From assembly GCF_009696375.1 (NCBI RefSeq), contig NZ_VUMD01000002.1:62001-126000 (forward strand): 64,000 nt of DNA, given 5' to 3'. This document shows positions 1 through 7,119 of the stretch, one piece after another; positions within the stretch are counted from its first letter, which is position 1; the number at the start of each line of letters is the position of its first letter. The notes beneath the pieces were generated by a model. That model made no database searches. It saw only the letters and a list, made by a program, of their open reading frames with translations, and was not told the origin of the DNA. Source of the DNA: Clostridium porci. Lineage in GTDB: Bacteria; Bacillota; Clostridia; Lachnospirales; Lachnospiraceae. The translations under genes were made by a program, and so were the position numbers.

Positions 1-497
1 AGATACCGTTTGATGGTAGCATTGCTGTTCATAAACGAATCTCCGCCGGAAATAAGTATATTGCTGATTTCCGTATGCTTCCTGACGTAGCCGGCCATCT
101 CCTCGACGTTATCGGATGTTTCGTCATCTGAGATTCCTACCAGCCGCTTTCTGAAGCAGTGCCTGCAATACATTGCGCAGCAGTGAGTAGATAGAATCAA
201 AGCAGTCTGTTTATATTTATGCTGTAACCCCGGCAGAACGGTGTTGTCTGTCTCTCCGCTTGTATCAAAGGCTCCGCTTAAGTCCGTTTCTTTAATAGAA
301 GGCACAGACATTCGAAAGATTGGATCTTTCTCAGGATTAGACCAGTCGATTAGATTAAAATAGTAGGTTGGAATTGTCATCGGAAAACGTTCAAGGATTG
401 CTTCCAGGTGTGTTTCTTGCTCGTTGGTAAGGTGGAGCCGTTCTTTGAGTTCACCAGCTTTTGTAATATTGGCTTTCAGTAGTTCTTTCCAAGTCAT
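1..497 (-). CDS. KamA-family radical SAM aminomutase-like protein (partial)
   Basis: The minus-strand frame opens with ATG at 497, preceded by a GGGGATG-like Shine-Dalgarno, and runs off the left edge of the window after about 165 codons, so the C-terminal part is missing. The sequence contains CAMYCRHCFRKR, which matches the CxxxCxxC cluster and following basic residues of lysine 2,3-aminomutase (KamA) type radical SAM enzymes, and then ILISGGDS, typical of the same barrel. Members move an amino group from the alpha to the beta position of lysine, glutamate or arginine using SAM and PLP. The PLP-binding and substrate-determining residues lie outside the window, so the substrate cannot be named. 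Confidence 0.88.
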   Translation of the reverse strand, partial: MTWKELLKANITKAGELKERLHLTNEQETHLEAILERFPMTIPTYYFNLIDWSNPEKDPIFRMSVPSIKETDLSGAFDTSGETDNTVLPGLQHKYKQTALILSTHCCAMYCRHCFRKRLVGISDDETSDNVEEMAGYVRKHTEISNILISGGDSFMNSNATIKRY

Positions 498-693
498 ATC
501 ATCATCCCCTTTTCCATATACTATTACGACTATATCAAATAAAAAAGCCATTTATATGAATAAACCCTTAAGAAAAAATAAATATTTTTGTGAATATACC
601 ATATTCCCTAACCGTTTTCTAACATTTTTCCATGCTCTTTTCTGGATAATGATGGTATTTATTTCTGCTGAAAATATGTGTAATTCCAGTTGT

Positions 694-721
694 TTTACAT
701 ATAATTTACATAGACTTTACA
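694..721 (+). promoter_or_regulatory. PhoP/PhoB-like box, upstream cluster of three TTTACA repeats
   Basis: TTTACA occurs at 694-699, 705-710 and 716-721, exactly 11 bp apart. A weaker match (ATTCCA) sits one further period upstream at 683. Direct repeats of TT(A/T/C)ACA with an 11-bp period are the known binding pattern of PhoP-type response regulators in Gram-positive bacteria. The cluster ends 19 bp before the -35 element of the promoter at 741-769, the usual place for an activator, and the downstream gene is a phosphate cotransporter. Regulation by a Pho system is inferred; no phoP/phoR gene is in the window. Confidence 0.65.
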
Positions 722-740
722 TTGAAAACTGGAAACTATA

Positions 741-769
741 TTGACGATGGGTGAAATATCCCGTATAAT
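741..769 (+). promoter_or_regulatory. sigma-A-type promoter of the Na/Pi cotransporter leader
   Basis: TTGACG (741-746) and TATAAT (764-769) are separated by exactly 17 bp. Transcription would start near 776 and run through the second TTTACA cluster (as its complement) towards the cotransporter gene at 1017, giving a leader of about 240 nt. Confidence 0.7.
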
Positions 770-776
770 GAGTATG

Positions 777-804
777 TGTAAAGAAAGTGTAAATATAATG
801 TAAA
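777..804 (-). promoter_or_regulatory. PhoP/PhoB-like box, downstream cluster in inverted orientation
   Basis: TGTAAA, the complement of TTTACA, occurs at 777-782, 788-793 and 799-804, again exactly 11 bp apart. With the cluster at 694-721 it forms a dyad centred at about 749, inside the promoter. Regulator bound here would cover the start of transcription. It could therefore repress or tune the promoter, or serve a leftward transcript, although no good leftward promoter was seen. Confidence 0.5.
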
Positions 805-875
805 TAATAAGAAAAGAGGCTGCATATATCATGAAATATGCCTGTACGATGAACGCCGCCGGTGTTAATATGTGA

Positions 876-926
876 GGCGTAACCTGCGATTTTAGAGATT
901 AAAATGGCAGGCTATGCCTTATTTTT
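876..926 (+). terminator. stem-loop with T tract in the leader before the Na/Pi cotransporter
   Basis: The arms at 876-893 and 901-918 pair over about 18 positions with two mismatches and are followed by TTATTTTT. The structure looks like an intrinsic terminator but lies between the 741-769 promoter and the gene at 1017, so it may act as an attenuator. It could also end a short RNA of about 150 nt. A tiny in-frame reading frame (831-875, 14 codons) precedes it; it could be a leader peptide but nothing supports translation beyond an AAGAGG 12 nt upstream. Confidence 0.45.
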
Positions 927-1016
927 ACGGCTATTTTAGAATTCTTCACATATTCATATCCGAAAAATGGTAATGTAGTAACCTGACAATTTCTATCAGA
1001 CAAAAGGAGAAAGTAC

Positions 1017-2684
1017 ATGGGAGTAGAATTGGTATTGAGCTTGCTGGGAGGGTTGGGGCTGTTTCTGTACGGAATGCAGATGATGAGTACAAACCTGGAG
1101 GCAGTGGCAGGCAACCGGATGAAGCAGATTCTGGAGCGGCTTACGGCAAACCGTTTTTTAGGTGTTTTTGTGGGGGCAGGAATCACAGCCTTGATTCAAT
1201 CATCCTCTGCAACGACGGTTATGACTGTTGGCTTTGTTAATTCGGGCCTTATGTCTCTGCGGCAGGCGGTCTGGATTATTATGGGAGCCAACATTGGCAC
1301 TACGATTACCGGTCAGCTGATTGCCCTGGATGTCGGCGTTCTGGCGCCACTTATTGCCTTTGCCGGCATTATATTGCTGATTTTTGTGAAGAATAAAAAA
1401 ATACAGCATATAGGAGGAATCGTGGCCGGTATCGGTGTGCTGTTTATTGGCATGGGTATGATGAGCGACGCTATGGTTCCCCTGCGGGATTCCCCAACCT
1501 TTGTTGAGCTGATGACTAAGTTTTCCAATCCGCTGCTTGGAATTATTGTTGGAGCCGTATTTACTGCTATTATTCAGTCATCTTCGGCATCTGTAGGAAT
1601 TCTTCAGGCCCTGGCTATGGGGGGAGTTATTAATCTTCACAGCGCGGTGTTTGTTCTGTTTGGACAGAATATCGGCACATGTATTACTGCTCTTTTGGCT
1701 TCCATTGGTACAAGCAGGAACGCAAAGCGGGCTACTATGATTCATTTTATGTTTAATGTGATTGGAACGGTGATATTTGTTACCCTCTGTATCCTTACCC
1801 CCTTTACTGATTTTATAATCAGTCTTACACCGGACAATCCTGTGGCTCAAATTGCCAACGTTCATACAATATTTAATATCACAACTACAGTGATTCTCTT
1901 GCCCTTCGGTACGATGCTGGAGAAGCTGGCTACTATGATGCTGCCGGATAAGGCAGTACCAGTGAAGGATACCGATCGCTGGTTTGAGGATTTGATGGCT
2001 TCTAAGCATCATCTGGGCATTTCCACTATTGCGATTAATCAAATTCATGAGGAGATTACCGCTATGCTGGACACAGCTGCCGTAAATGTTTCCGAGAGCT
2101 TTAAGGCAGTGGCAGAAGGAACGGAAGGCGGTATTGAAGCCATAGCTGCTAGGGAGGAAGAGATAGACTTAAGTAATATGAGATTGTCCAAGAAAATCTC
2201 CAAAATACTTGTCCTGGATCAGACTCCTAAGGATATTGACACCTTGAACCGCATGTATACTATATTAGGAAATATTGAGCGCATTGGGGATCATGCCATG
2301 AATCTGGCGGAATATGCGGAGACGATAGAAGAAAAGAAGCTGAGTTTTTCTGAATATGCAAAAAAGGAAATTGCTGCCATGGAGAGCAGCTGCAGAGAGG
2401 GTATGGACTATCTGCACAAAGCTGCAATGGGGGATTCGGAGTTCAGCCTGTCTGGGGTAGTTGAGGTAGAGCAGCGTATTGATGATATTACCCATAGATT
2501 CCGCCAGAACCAAATAGACCGAATGAGGGAAGGCAACTGCAGTGTAGAGTCTTCCATTCTCTATTCGGAAATGCTTACAGATTATGAAAGAATCGGTGAT
2601 CACATGCTGAACATTGCCCAAGCCTATGCAGCCATAGACTGGTCAGGGGAGAGAGGGCAGACAGCTGCCACCTCAATGGATTGA
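1017..2684 (+). CDS. Na+/phosphate cotransporter with C-terminal PhoU domain
   Basis: The 555-residue protein has the two inverted QSSSA repeats of the NptA / SLC34 (PF02690) family: QSSSATTVMTVGFVNSG near residue 62 and QSSSASVGILQALAMGG near residue 187. The companion glycine-rich segments are GANIGTTITG and GQNIGTCITA. The C-terminal part from about residue 340 is a PhoU-like helical domain with two ERIGDH metal-binding motifs near residues 419 and 524. It probably imports phosphate with sodium across the cytoplasmic membrane, with PhoU limiting uptake. The start has AAAGGAG eight bases upstream. The promoter region carries two clusters of Pho-type repeats, fitting induction by phosphate starvation. 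Confidence 0.92.
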   Translation: MGVELVLSLLGGLGLFLYGMQMMSTNLEAVAGNRMKQILERLTANRFLGVFVGAGITALIQSSSATTVMTVGFVNSGLMSLRQAVWIIMGANIGTTITGQLIALDVGVLAPLIAFAGIILLIFVKNKKIQHIGGIVAGIGVLFIGMGMMSDAMVPLRDSPTFVELMTKFSNPLLGIIVGAVFTAIIQSSSASVGILQALAMGGVINLHSAVFVLFGQNIGTCITALLASIGTSRNAKRATMIHFMFNVIGTVIFVTLCILTPFTDFIISLTPDNPVAQIANVHTIFNITTTVILLPFGTMLEKLATMMLPDKAVPVKDTDRWFEDLMASKHHLGISTIAINQIHEEITAMLDTAAVNVSESFKAVAEGTEGGIEAIAAREEEIDLSNMRLSKKISKILVLDQTPKDIDTLNRMYTILGNIERIGDHAMNLAEYAETIEEKKLSFSEYAKKEIAAMESSCREGMDYLHKAAMGDSEFSLSGVVEVEQRIDDITHRFRQNQIDRMREGNCSVESSILYSEMLTDYERIGDHMLNIAQAYAAIDWSGERGQTAATSMD

Positions 2685-2726
2685 GGTAATAGGGAAAGAG
2701 GCCGGAAATTAAAATAAACAGACAAG

Positions 2727-2768
2727 AAAACAGGAGGAGCCTGAAGTTTATCAGGAGCCTCCTGTTTT
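2727..2768. terminator. bidirectional terminator between cotransporter and TRIC channel genes
   Basis: AAAACAGGAGG and CCTCCTGTTTT form perfect outer arms enclosing a further CCTG/CAGG pair, with T runs on both strands. It can end the rightward cotransporter transcript and the leftward TRIC-family transcript that stops at 2886. Confidence 0.85.
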
Positions 2769-2885
2769 GAGTCAATGGCTTTAGACAGAGGAGTGCGTAG
2801 GAGTTTCCCAGGTTAATAACAAAGACTGGGGAACAGAAAGTTTAAAGTGACTTTTGGAATATTCTTTTTGGGCTTTGGAGGGTAG

Positions 2886-3536
2886 TTACCGTTTGGTGGC
2901 CGCAGGAAGATTCCAGCAGTACTTGGTAGCAAGCATACGAACCAGTATAATCAACAGCGCACTGATAATCATGGCTCCATCCCCTGAAATGTGTTTCGAC
3001 AAAAACACATAGCATAAAGCCCCGGCAAGAGAAGCGCAGGCATATACGTGTTTTCGCAGGATATAAGGCGTCTGACCTGCCATAATATCTCTGAGGACAC
3101 CGCCGCCTACGCCTGTCAGCACTCCCAGAAACACAGACAAGAAATGGTAATCCCCGTATCCAGACAGAACCGCCGTATCAATACCCGTCACTGTAAATGC
3201 AGCCAGGCCTATGGCATCGAAAATATTCATTAGCTTTTCATAAGCTGCGATATAGCAGCTTTCCAATATTTGCTGATTAAGCCTTACAATGATAAAGAGA
3301 ATCATTACCGTTATAAAAGCAGTAAATACATAGACCGGATTGACAAACAGGCTGGGAGGAACGGCTCCGAGTATAATATCTCTGAGCATACCCCCTCCCA
3401 CTGCAGTGGTTACTCCCAAAACTACCACGCCCAGGAGATCCAATTCTTTCTTTATAGCAGCCATAGCGCCGGAGGAGGCAAAGGCAATGGTTCCGATAAC
3501 TTCTATTACAAAAAAAATTGATACCTTCAATTCCAT
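2886..3536 (-). CDS. TRIC / UPF0126 (YicG-like) trimeric cation channel protein
   Basis: The 216-residue integral membrane protein is made of two homologous UPF0126 repeats, each with about three membrane helices. The signature GGGMLRD is at residues 47-53 and GGGVLRD at 145-151. Prokaryotic members form trimeric potassium-permeable channels related to the TRIC channels of animals. The length is normal for the family and no part is missing. The gene lies 35 bp downstream of asnA on the same strand, so it may be read through from asnA. The physiological ion is not known for this branch. Confidence 0.88.
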   Translation of the reverse strand: MELKVSIFFVIEVIGTIAFASSGAMAAIKKELDLLGVVVLGVTTAVGGGMLRDIILGAVPPSLFVNPVYVFTAFITVMILFIIVRLNQQILESCYIAAYEKLMNIFDAIGLAAFTVTGIDTAVLSGYGDYHFLSVFLGVLTGVGGGVLRDIMAGQTPYILRKHVYACASLAGALCYVFLSKHISGDGAMIISALLIILVRMLATKYCWNLPAATKR

Positions 3537-3571
3537 AGGAATACCCGCTTTCTTTGCCGCTAGGGTAGCTG

Positions 3572-4579
3572 CTAAAGAAGGAAAATGTTATGCTCCTTGC
3601 AGGCCTTTCGCATTTCCTTCGGCCAGATGCTGGCCTGAACCTCTCCGATATGGGCGCGATCCAGAAGAAGCATGCAGAGCCTGGACTGACCGATACCGCC
3701 GCCGATGGTGCAGGGAAGCTCGCCGTCTAAGAGCATTTTATGATAAGGCAGGCTTCTTCTGTCACTGCATCCGGCTTTCTCAAGCTGCTCTGCAAGGGAT
3801 ACCTCATCGACGCGTATGCCCATGCTGGAAATCTCCAGAGCGCAGTTTAAGTGTTCGAACCAAAACAGGATATCTCCGTTTAATTTCCAGTCGTCGTAGT
3901 CTGGCGCGCGTCCGTCATGTGGCTTTCCTCCTGCTAATTTGTCCCCAATTTGCATAAGAAATACACAGCCGTGCTCCCTGGTAATAAGATTTTCCCGTTC
4001 CTTGGGAGTTTTATCTGGATACAAATTCTCCAGTTCCTGAGTTGTGATAAAGTAAATGTCCTTGGGAAGAAGCTTTACTGCTTCCGGGTATTTGTACCAT
4101 ACCTCATGCTGCATATGTCTGATAATTTTAAATATCTGGCGTACGGTAGCTTTTAAGGTGTCCAGATTGCGTTCTTCCTTAGTGATAACCTTTTCCCAGT
4201 CCCACTGATCCACATAGCAGGAGTGGAGGTTATCCAGCTTCTCATCTCTGCGAATGGCGTTCATGTTGGTGTAGAGGCCCTCTCCTGGCTGAAAGCCATA
4301 TTCCTTAAGAGCCATTCTCTTCCATTTGGCCAGGGAATGAACCACTTCCAGAGTTTCACCCGGCAGTTCCGGCATATCGAAGGCAACGGGCCGCTCGGTG
4401 CCGTTTAGGTTATCGTTGAGACCGCTGCTGTGCTCTACAAAGAGAGGGGCGGAAATACGCTCCAAATTCATTTCCCTTCCCAGCTCTTTCTGGAAGGTGT
4501 CCCTTATATATTTGATAGCGTCCTGGGTTTCCCGGATGGTCAGCCGGGGATCATAGTGTTCAGGTAGTTTGAGTTCCAT
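3572..4579 (-). CDS. asnA: aspartate--ammonia ligase (asparagine synthetase A)
   Basis: The 335-residue protein matches AsnA over its whole length. Recognisable segments are [57 protein letters not shown] and the C-terminal [14 protein letters not shown], the class II aminoacyl-tRNA synthetase-like motif 3 that binds ATP. AsnA makes asparagine from aspartate, ammonia and ATP in the cytoplasm. The start at 4579 has TTGGAGGA at good spacing. The gene is followed closely by the TRIC-family gene; no T-box or operator was seen upstream. Confidence 0.96.
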   Translation of the reverse strand: MELKLPEHYDPRLTIRETQDAIKYIRDTFQKELGREMNLERISAPLFVEHSSGLNDNLNGTERPVAFDMPELPGETLEVVHSLAKWKRMALKEYGFQPGEGLYTNMNAIRRDEKLDNLHSCYVDQWDWEKVITKEERNLDTLKATVRQIFKIIRHMQHEVWYKYPEAVKLLPKDIYFITTQELENLYPDKTPKERENLITREHGCVFLMQIGDKLAGGKPHDGRAPDYDDWKLNGDILFWFEHLNCALEISSMGIRVDEVSLAEQLEKAGCSDRRSLPYHKMLLDGELPCTIGGGIGQSRLCMLLLDRAHIGEVQASIWPKEMRKACKEHNIFLL

Positions 4580-4683
4580 TTACAATCCTCCAAATAATAA
4601 ATTAACATATGCTCTTTATAGTACCATTAATGGAAAAAAGGCGCAAGAGTTAAAAAGAAAAAAATGCTTTCGCGCTGCATAGA

Positions 4684-4896
4684 TTATTCAAATAAATCCT
4701 CTAGCTTTTTCCGGATGGCTTTACGCCGCTTCTTTGTGTTCTCTGGGTCCAGAGTAAAGCTTCCTTTTTCTTCTTTTAGAATATCTCCTTCTTTTACCTC
4801 ATTCGGAAGCATTGTTCTGGGAATAGTTATTATTTTTTTTTGTTCGTTTTCACATACAGCCAGACCTTCCTCCAGTCTGTCAATGATATACCTCAT
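4684..4896 (-). CDS. DUF3006 domain protein
   Basis: The 70-residue acidic/basic protein opens MRYIIDRLEEGLAVCENE, the typical start of DUF3006 proteins (an OB-like small fold of unknown role). It ends in a lysine- and arginine-rich helix. It sits 37 bp downstream of the secreted metallo-beta-lactamase-fold gene on the same strand. This pairing recurs in Firmicutes and suggests co-function, though none has been established. The function is unknown. Confidence 0.8.
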   Translation of the reverse strand: MRYIIDRLEEGLAVCENEQKKIITIPRTMLPNEVKEGDILKEEKGSFTLDPENTKKRRKAIRKKLEDLFE

Positions 4897-4933
4897 ATGG
4901 CTGCGCCTCCTTTTTGGGTTGGTTTTGATTCAC

Positions 4934-6097
4934 TTATGGATTACACTGCTTGCAGGGCTCATATCCCATTGTTATCAGAGTAGCTCTGTTTTCAGTAATA
5001 CTCTGACGGTTCGAAGAGTTCATGGTGACTGCAGATTGGCAGGTGGGGAGGTGGAATTTCTTTGTATTGGTGTTAAGGATGTAGGCTTGGGCAGAATCGT
5101 GCGGCAGGGAGCCTGAATCCTGGGGAATCGGGGCTCCGGTATTGATGGCTTTAGCTAAGGGGGCTGCCTTATGGTTTGCTTCGGGCATGTTAGCGCTTCC
5201 GATACTCCAGGCTATGGAACTGCCGTTACAGACTGCTACGATCGTGCCCTCTTGGTCAGTTCTGAATATTTGTATTCCTCTCTTTTCCAGCTTTTCCAGG
5301 GTTTCCAGATGGGGATGCCCATAGGAATTGTCTTTACCGCATTGTATCACGGCATAGGAGGGGGAGACTTCATTTAAAAATGCATCACTGGTAGAGGTGC
5401 TGCTTCCATGGTGTCCAACCTTAAGAATATCAGCCAAAAGATCTTGGCTGTACTTAAGAATATCAGCCTCAGCATCTGCTTTTGCATCTCCGCACATCAC
5501 CAGATGGTTATCTTTATAGGAGAGCCTTACTCCTATCGACCAGTTGTTCAGATCTTCTCCGTAGTCCTTGACGGGGGCCAGAATCTGAAAGGAGGCATTG
5601 CCTAAGGTATAGGTATCCCCTGCCTTCGGCATTGTAATTTTCATCCCTTTATTTGTAATCACATCCAGCAAATCCTCAAAGGTTTTGGAGGTGTGCTCTA
5701 CTGGAGGAAGAAGTATCCTTCCGACCGGAAATTCACGAAGTACATCATCCAGACCGCCGATATGATCGGAGTGGGGATGGGTGCCGACGACATAATCCAG
5801 TGAAGAGACACCCGCATTTGTAAGGTAGGAGACCACTGTCTGTCCCTGGTCATTTTCTCCTGCGTCAATGAGCAAAAAATGTCCCTTCGATTCAGCAAGA
5901 ATGCAGTCTCCCTGGCCTACGTTAATAAAATGTACCTTAAGATCCTGCCAGGAGGCCTGGCTATCAGGAGCAGGATCGGCTTGTCCGGAGGATGTGGCAG
6001 GGGAAGGAGATGAGGATCGCTGACAGCTGCCCAGGCTCAAAGCGATGGTTATCAGAAGAAATTGTATAAATATTCGTATAGGATTGCTGTATTTCAT
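4934..6097 (-). CDS. secreted lipoprotein with ComEC/Rec2-like metallo-beta-lactamase fold
   Basis: The 387-residue protein has an N-terminal hydrophobic signal ending in lipobox LGSC (Cys25), so it should be anchored outside the membrane. The hydrolase domain carries THPHSDHIGG (residues 106-115), the HxHxDH metal site, and later CGDAK and KVGHHGS, as in the C-terminal nuclease-like domain of ComEC. The last 50 residues contain KFHLPTC and EPCKQCN, a small cysteine-rich domain often appended to extracellular nucleases in Firmicutes. It may degrade or process extracellular DNA or another phosphodiester; the substrate is inferred from the fold only. The next gene downstream encodes a DUF3006 protein. 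Confidence 0.85.
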   Translation of the reverse strand: MKYSNPIRIFIQFLLITIALSLGSCQRSSSPSPATSSGQADPAPDSQASWQDLKVHFINVGQGDCILAESKGHFLLIDAGENDQGQTVVSYLTNAGVSSLDYVVGTHPHSDHIGGLDDVLREFPVGRILLPPVEHTSKTFEDLLDVITNKGMKITMPKAGDTYTLGNASFQILAPVKDYGEDLNNWSIGVRLSYKDNHLVMCGDAKADAEADILKYSQDLLADILKVGHHGSSTSTSDAFLNEVSPSYAVIQCGKDNSYGHPHLETLEKLEKRGIQIFRTDQEGTIVAVCNGSSIAWSIGSANMPEANHKAAPLAKAINTGAPIPQDSGSLPHDSAQAYILNTNTKKFHLPTCQSAVTMNSSNRQSITENRATLITMGYEPCKQCNP

Positions 6098-6513
6098 AGA
6101 AGCTTGTTAGCCTTTCTGATCATTTTATTCCTGCCGGTAGTCAAAGACGGGTATATAGGAGATGCTCCGTCCGCTGGGGCATGATGCGGGTGCCTGGAAG
6201 CAATTTGTAGGGGAATTGCCTCTGCATGATTAACAGTATAACCCAGAGCAAACCGTTCGTAAAGTGCTTTCTGCCCAAAGCATGGCAAACCTGATATTAC
6301 TTAATCGTATCAACACTCAGCTTCGTTTACAGTTTGTTCATTCATGGATTCATCGTAGCCGGAAAGAAAAAACAGGTTGTATATAGGTTGTATATTATGA
6401 GAAATGTTGTCATATAATAGTAATAAATGGAGCGGCCTTGGACTGTAGGAAGCGGCGCCTCCGACGCTGGGGCAGATTCAGAAAAGAAAATACGAAAAAG
6501 GAGCGTGTAGTTT
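6098..6513. other. 416-bp intergenic region, no gene seen
   Basis: No reading frame with a ribosome binding site is present. TATAAT at 6413-6418, with a poorly spaced TTGTAT at 6388-6393 (19 bp), could drive the small coiled-coil gene that starts at 6514 with GGAGCG upstream. Two short direct copies of GGTTGTATAT occur at about 6375 and 6386. Nothing else could be assigned. Confidence 0.4.
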
Positions 6514-6741
6514 ATGGCACGGGGAGTAAGAAAATCACCAATAGAAAAGCTGCAGGGTGAACTAAAGGATGTACAGGCATCCATTGCGCAATATGAGGAT
6601 TGTCTGGAGACTTTAAAGGAAAAGGCCAAGGTTTTAGAAAGCCAGATTCAACTTGAAGAATTCAAGTCTGTAAATGAAATGTTGAAGGAAAGGGACATGA
6701 CGATGGATGACTTAAAGGAAATGCTGGCAGGGGAAAGATAA
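6514..6741 (+). CDS. small coiled-coil protein of unknown function
   Basis: The 75-residue protein starts at ATG 6514 behind AAAAAGGAG. Residues 8-50 form a continuous heptad-like helix (EKLQGELKDVQASIAQYED and onward), followed by NEMLKERDMTMDDLKEML, a second short helix. The arrangement recalls small coiled-coil proteins such as DUF4315 or FliJ-like chaperones, but no family can be assigned with confidence. It stands alone between two intergenic gaps. Confidence 0.6.
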   Translation: MARGVRKSPIEKLQGELKDVQASIAQYEDCLETLKEKAKVLESQIQLEEFKSVNEMLKERDMTMDDLKEMLAGER

Positions 6742-7119
6742 TCATAGGTCTTGTATTCTGTAGAGCTTCATAGAAAAAACGGCTCCGATTGCTTTTATGC
6801 CTTGCTCATTCAGCAGTGTGAATGGGATTCAAGGAAGCCCTCTCCCGTCACAGATTACATAGATCTGTAGTAGTTTCATATGTCTGCCTTGCATCTGAAA
6901 ACAGAGGAAGGACGATGACAGAGAGATAGAGCGTCTTTTCCTGTCCAAAGCCAGAGAGAGGATGAAGCGGACGGAGCAGTGGTTATTCTGGAGAGCATAT
7001 AAGGAAAATACTATGGGATAGAATATCTGTGCTGTTAGAGAAGAAACTGAAGGATGAGCTGGAACAGGTGCCTGTCCGGTGTGGAGCGAATCTGCATACC
7101 GAACAGGCCTTTATTTTAA
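6742..7119 (+). other. 378-bp gap with a possible frameshifted gene remnant
   Basis: No intact gene is present. From about 6914 one frame reads DDDREIERLFLSKARERM and KRTEQWLFWRAYKEN before a stop. A second frame then continues with WDRISVLLEKKLKDELEQVP and stays open to about 7180, where it overlaps the end of the ATPase gene on the other strand. This could be a small gene broken by one frameshift, but the similarity to any family is not recognisable and chance cannot be excluded. Confidence 0.2.

Noticed and set aside
424-744. 106-codon plus-strand frame
   Set aside because: It lies antisense to the KamA-like gene start, then runs through the Pho box cluster in AT-rich DNA without a ribosome binding site
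3340-3957. 205-codon plus-strand frame
   Set aside because: It is antisense to the TRIC-family and asnA genes, both of which are well supported
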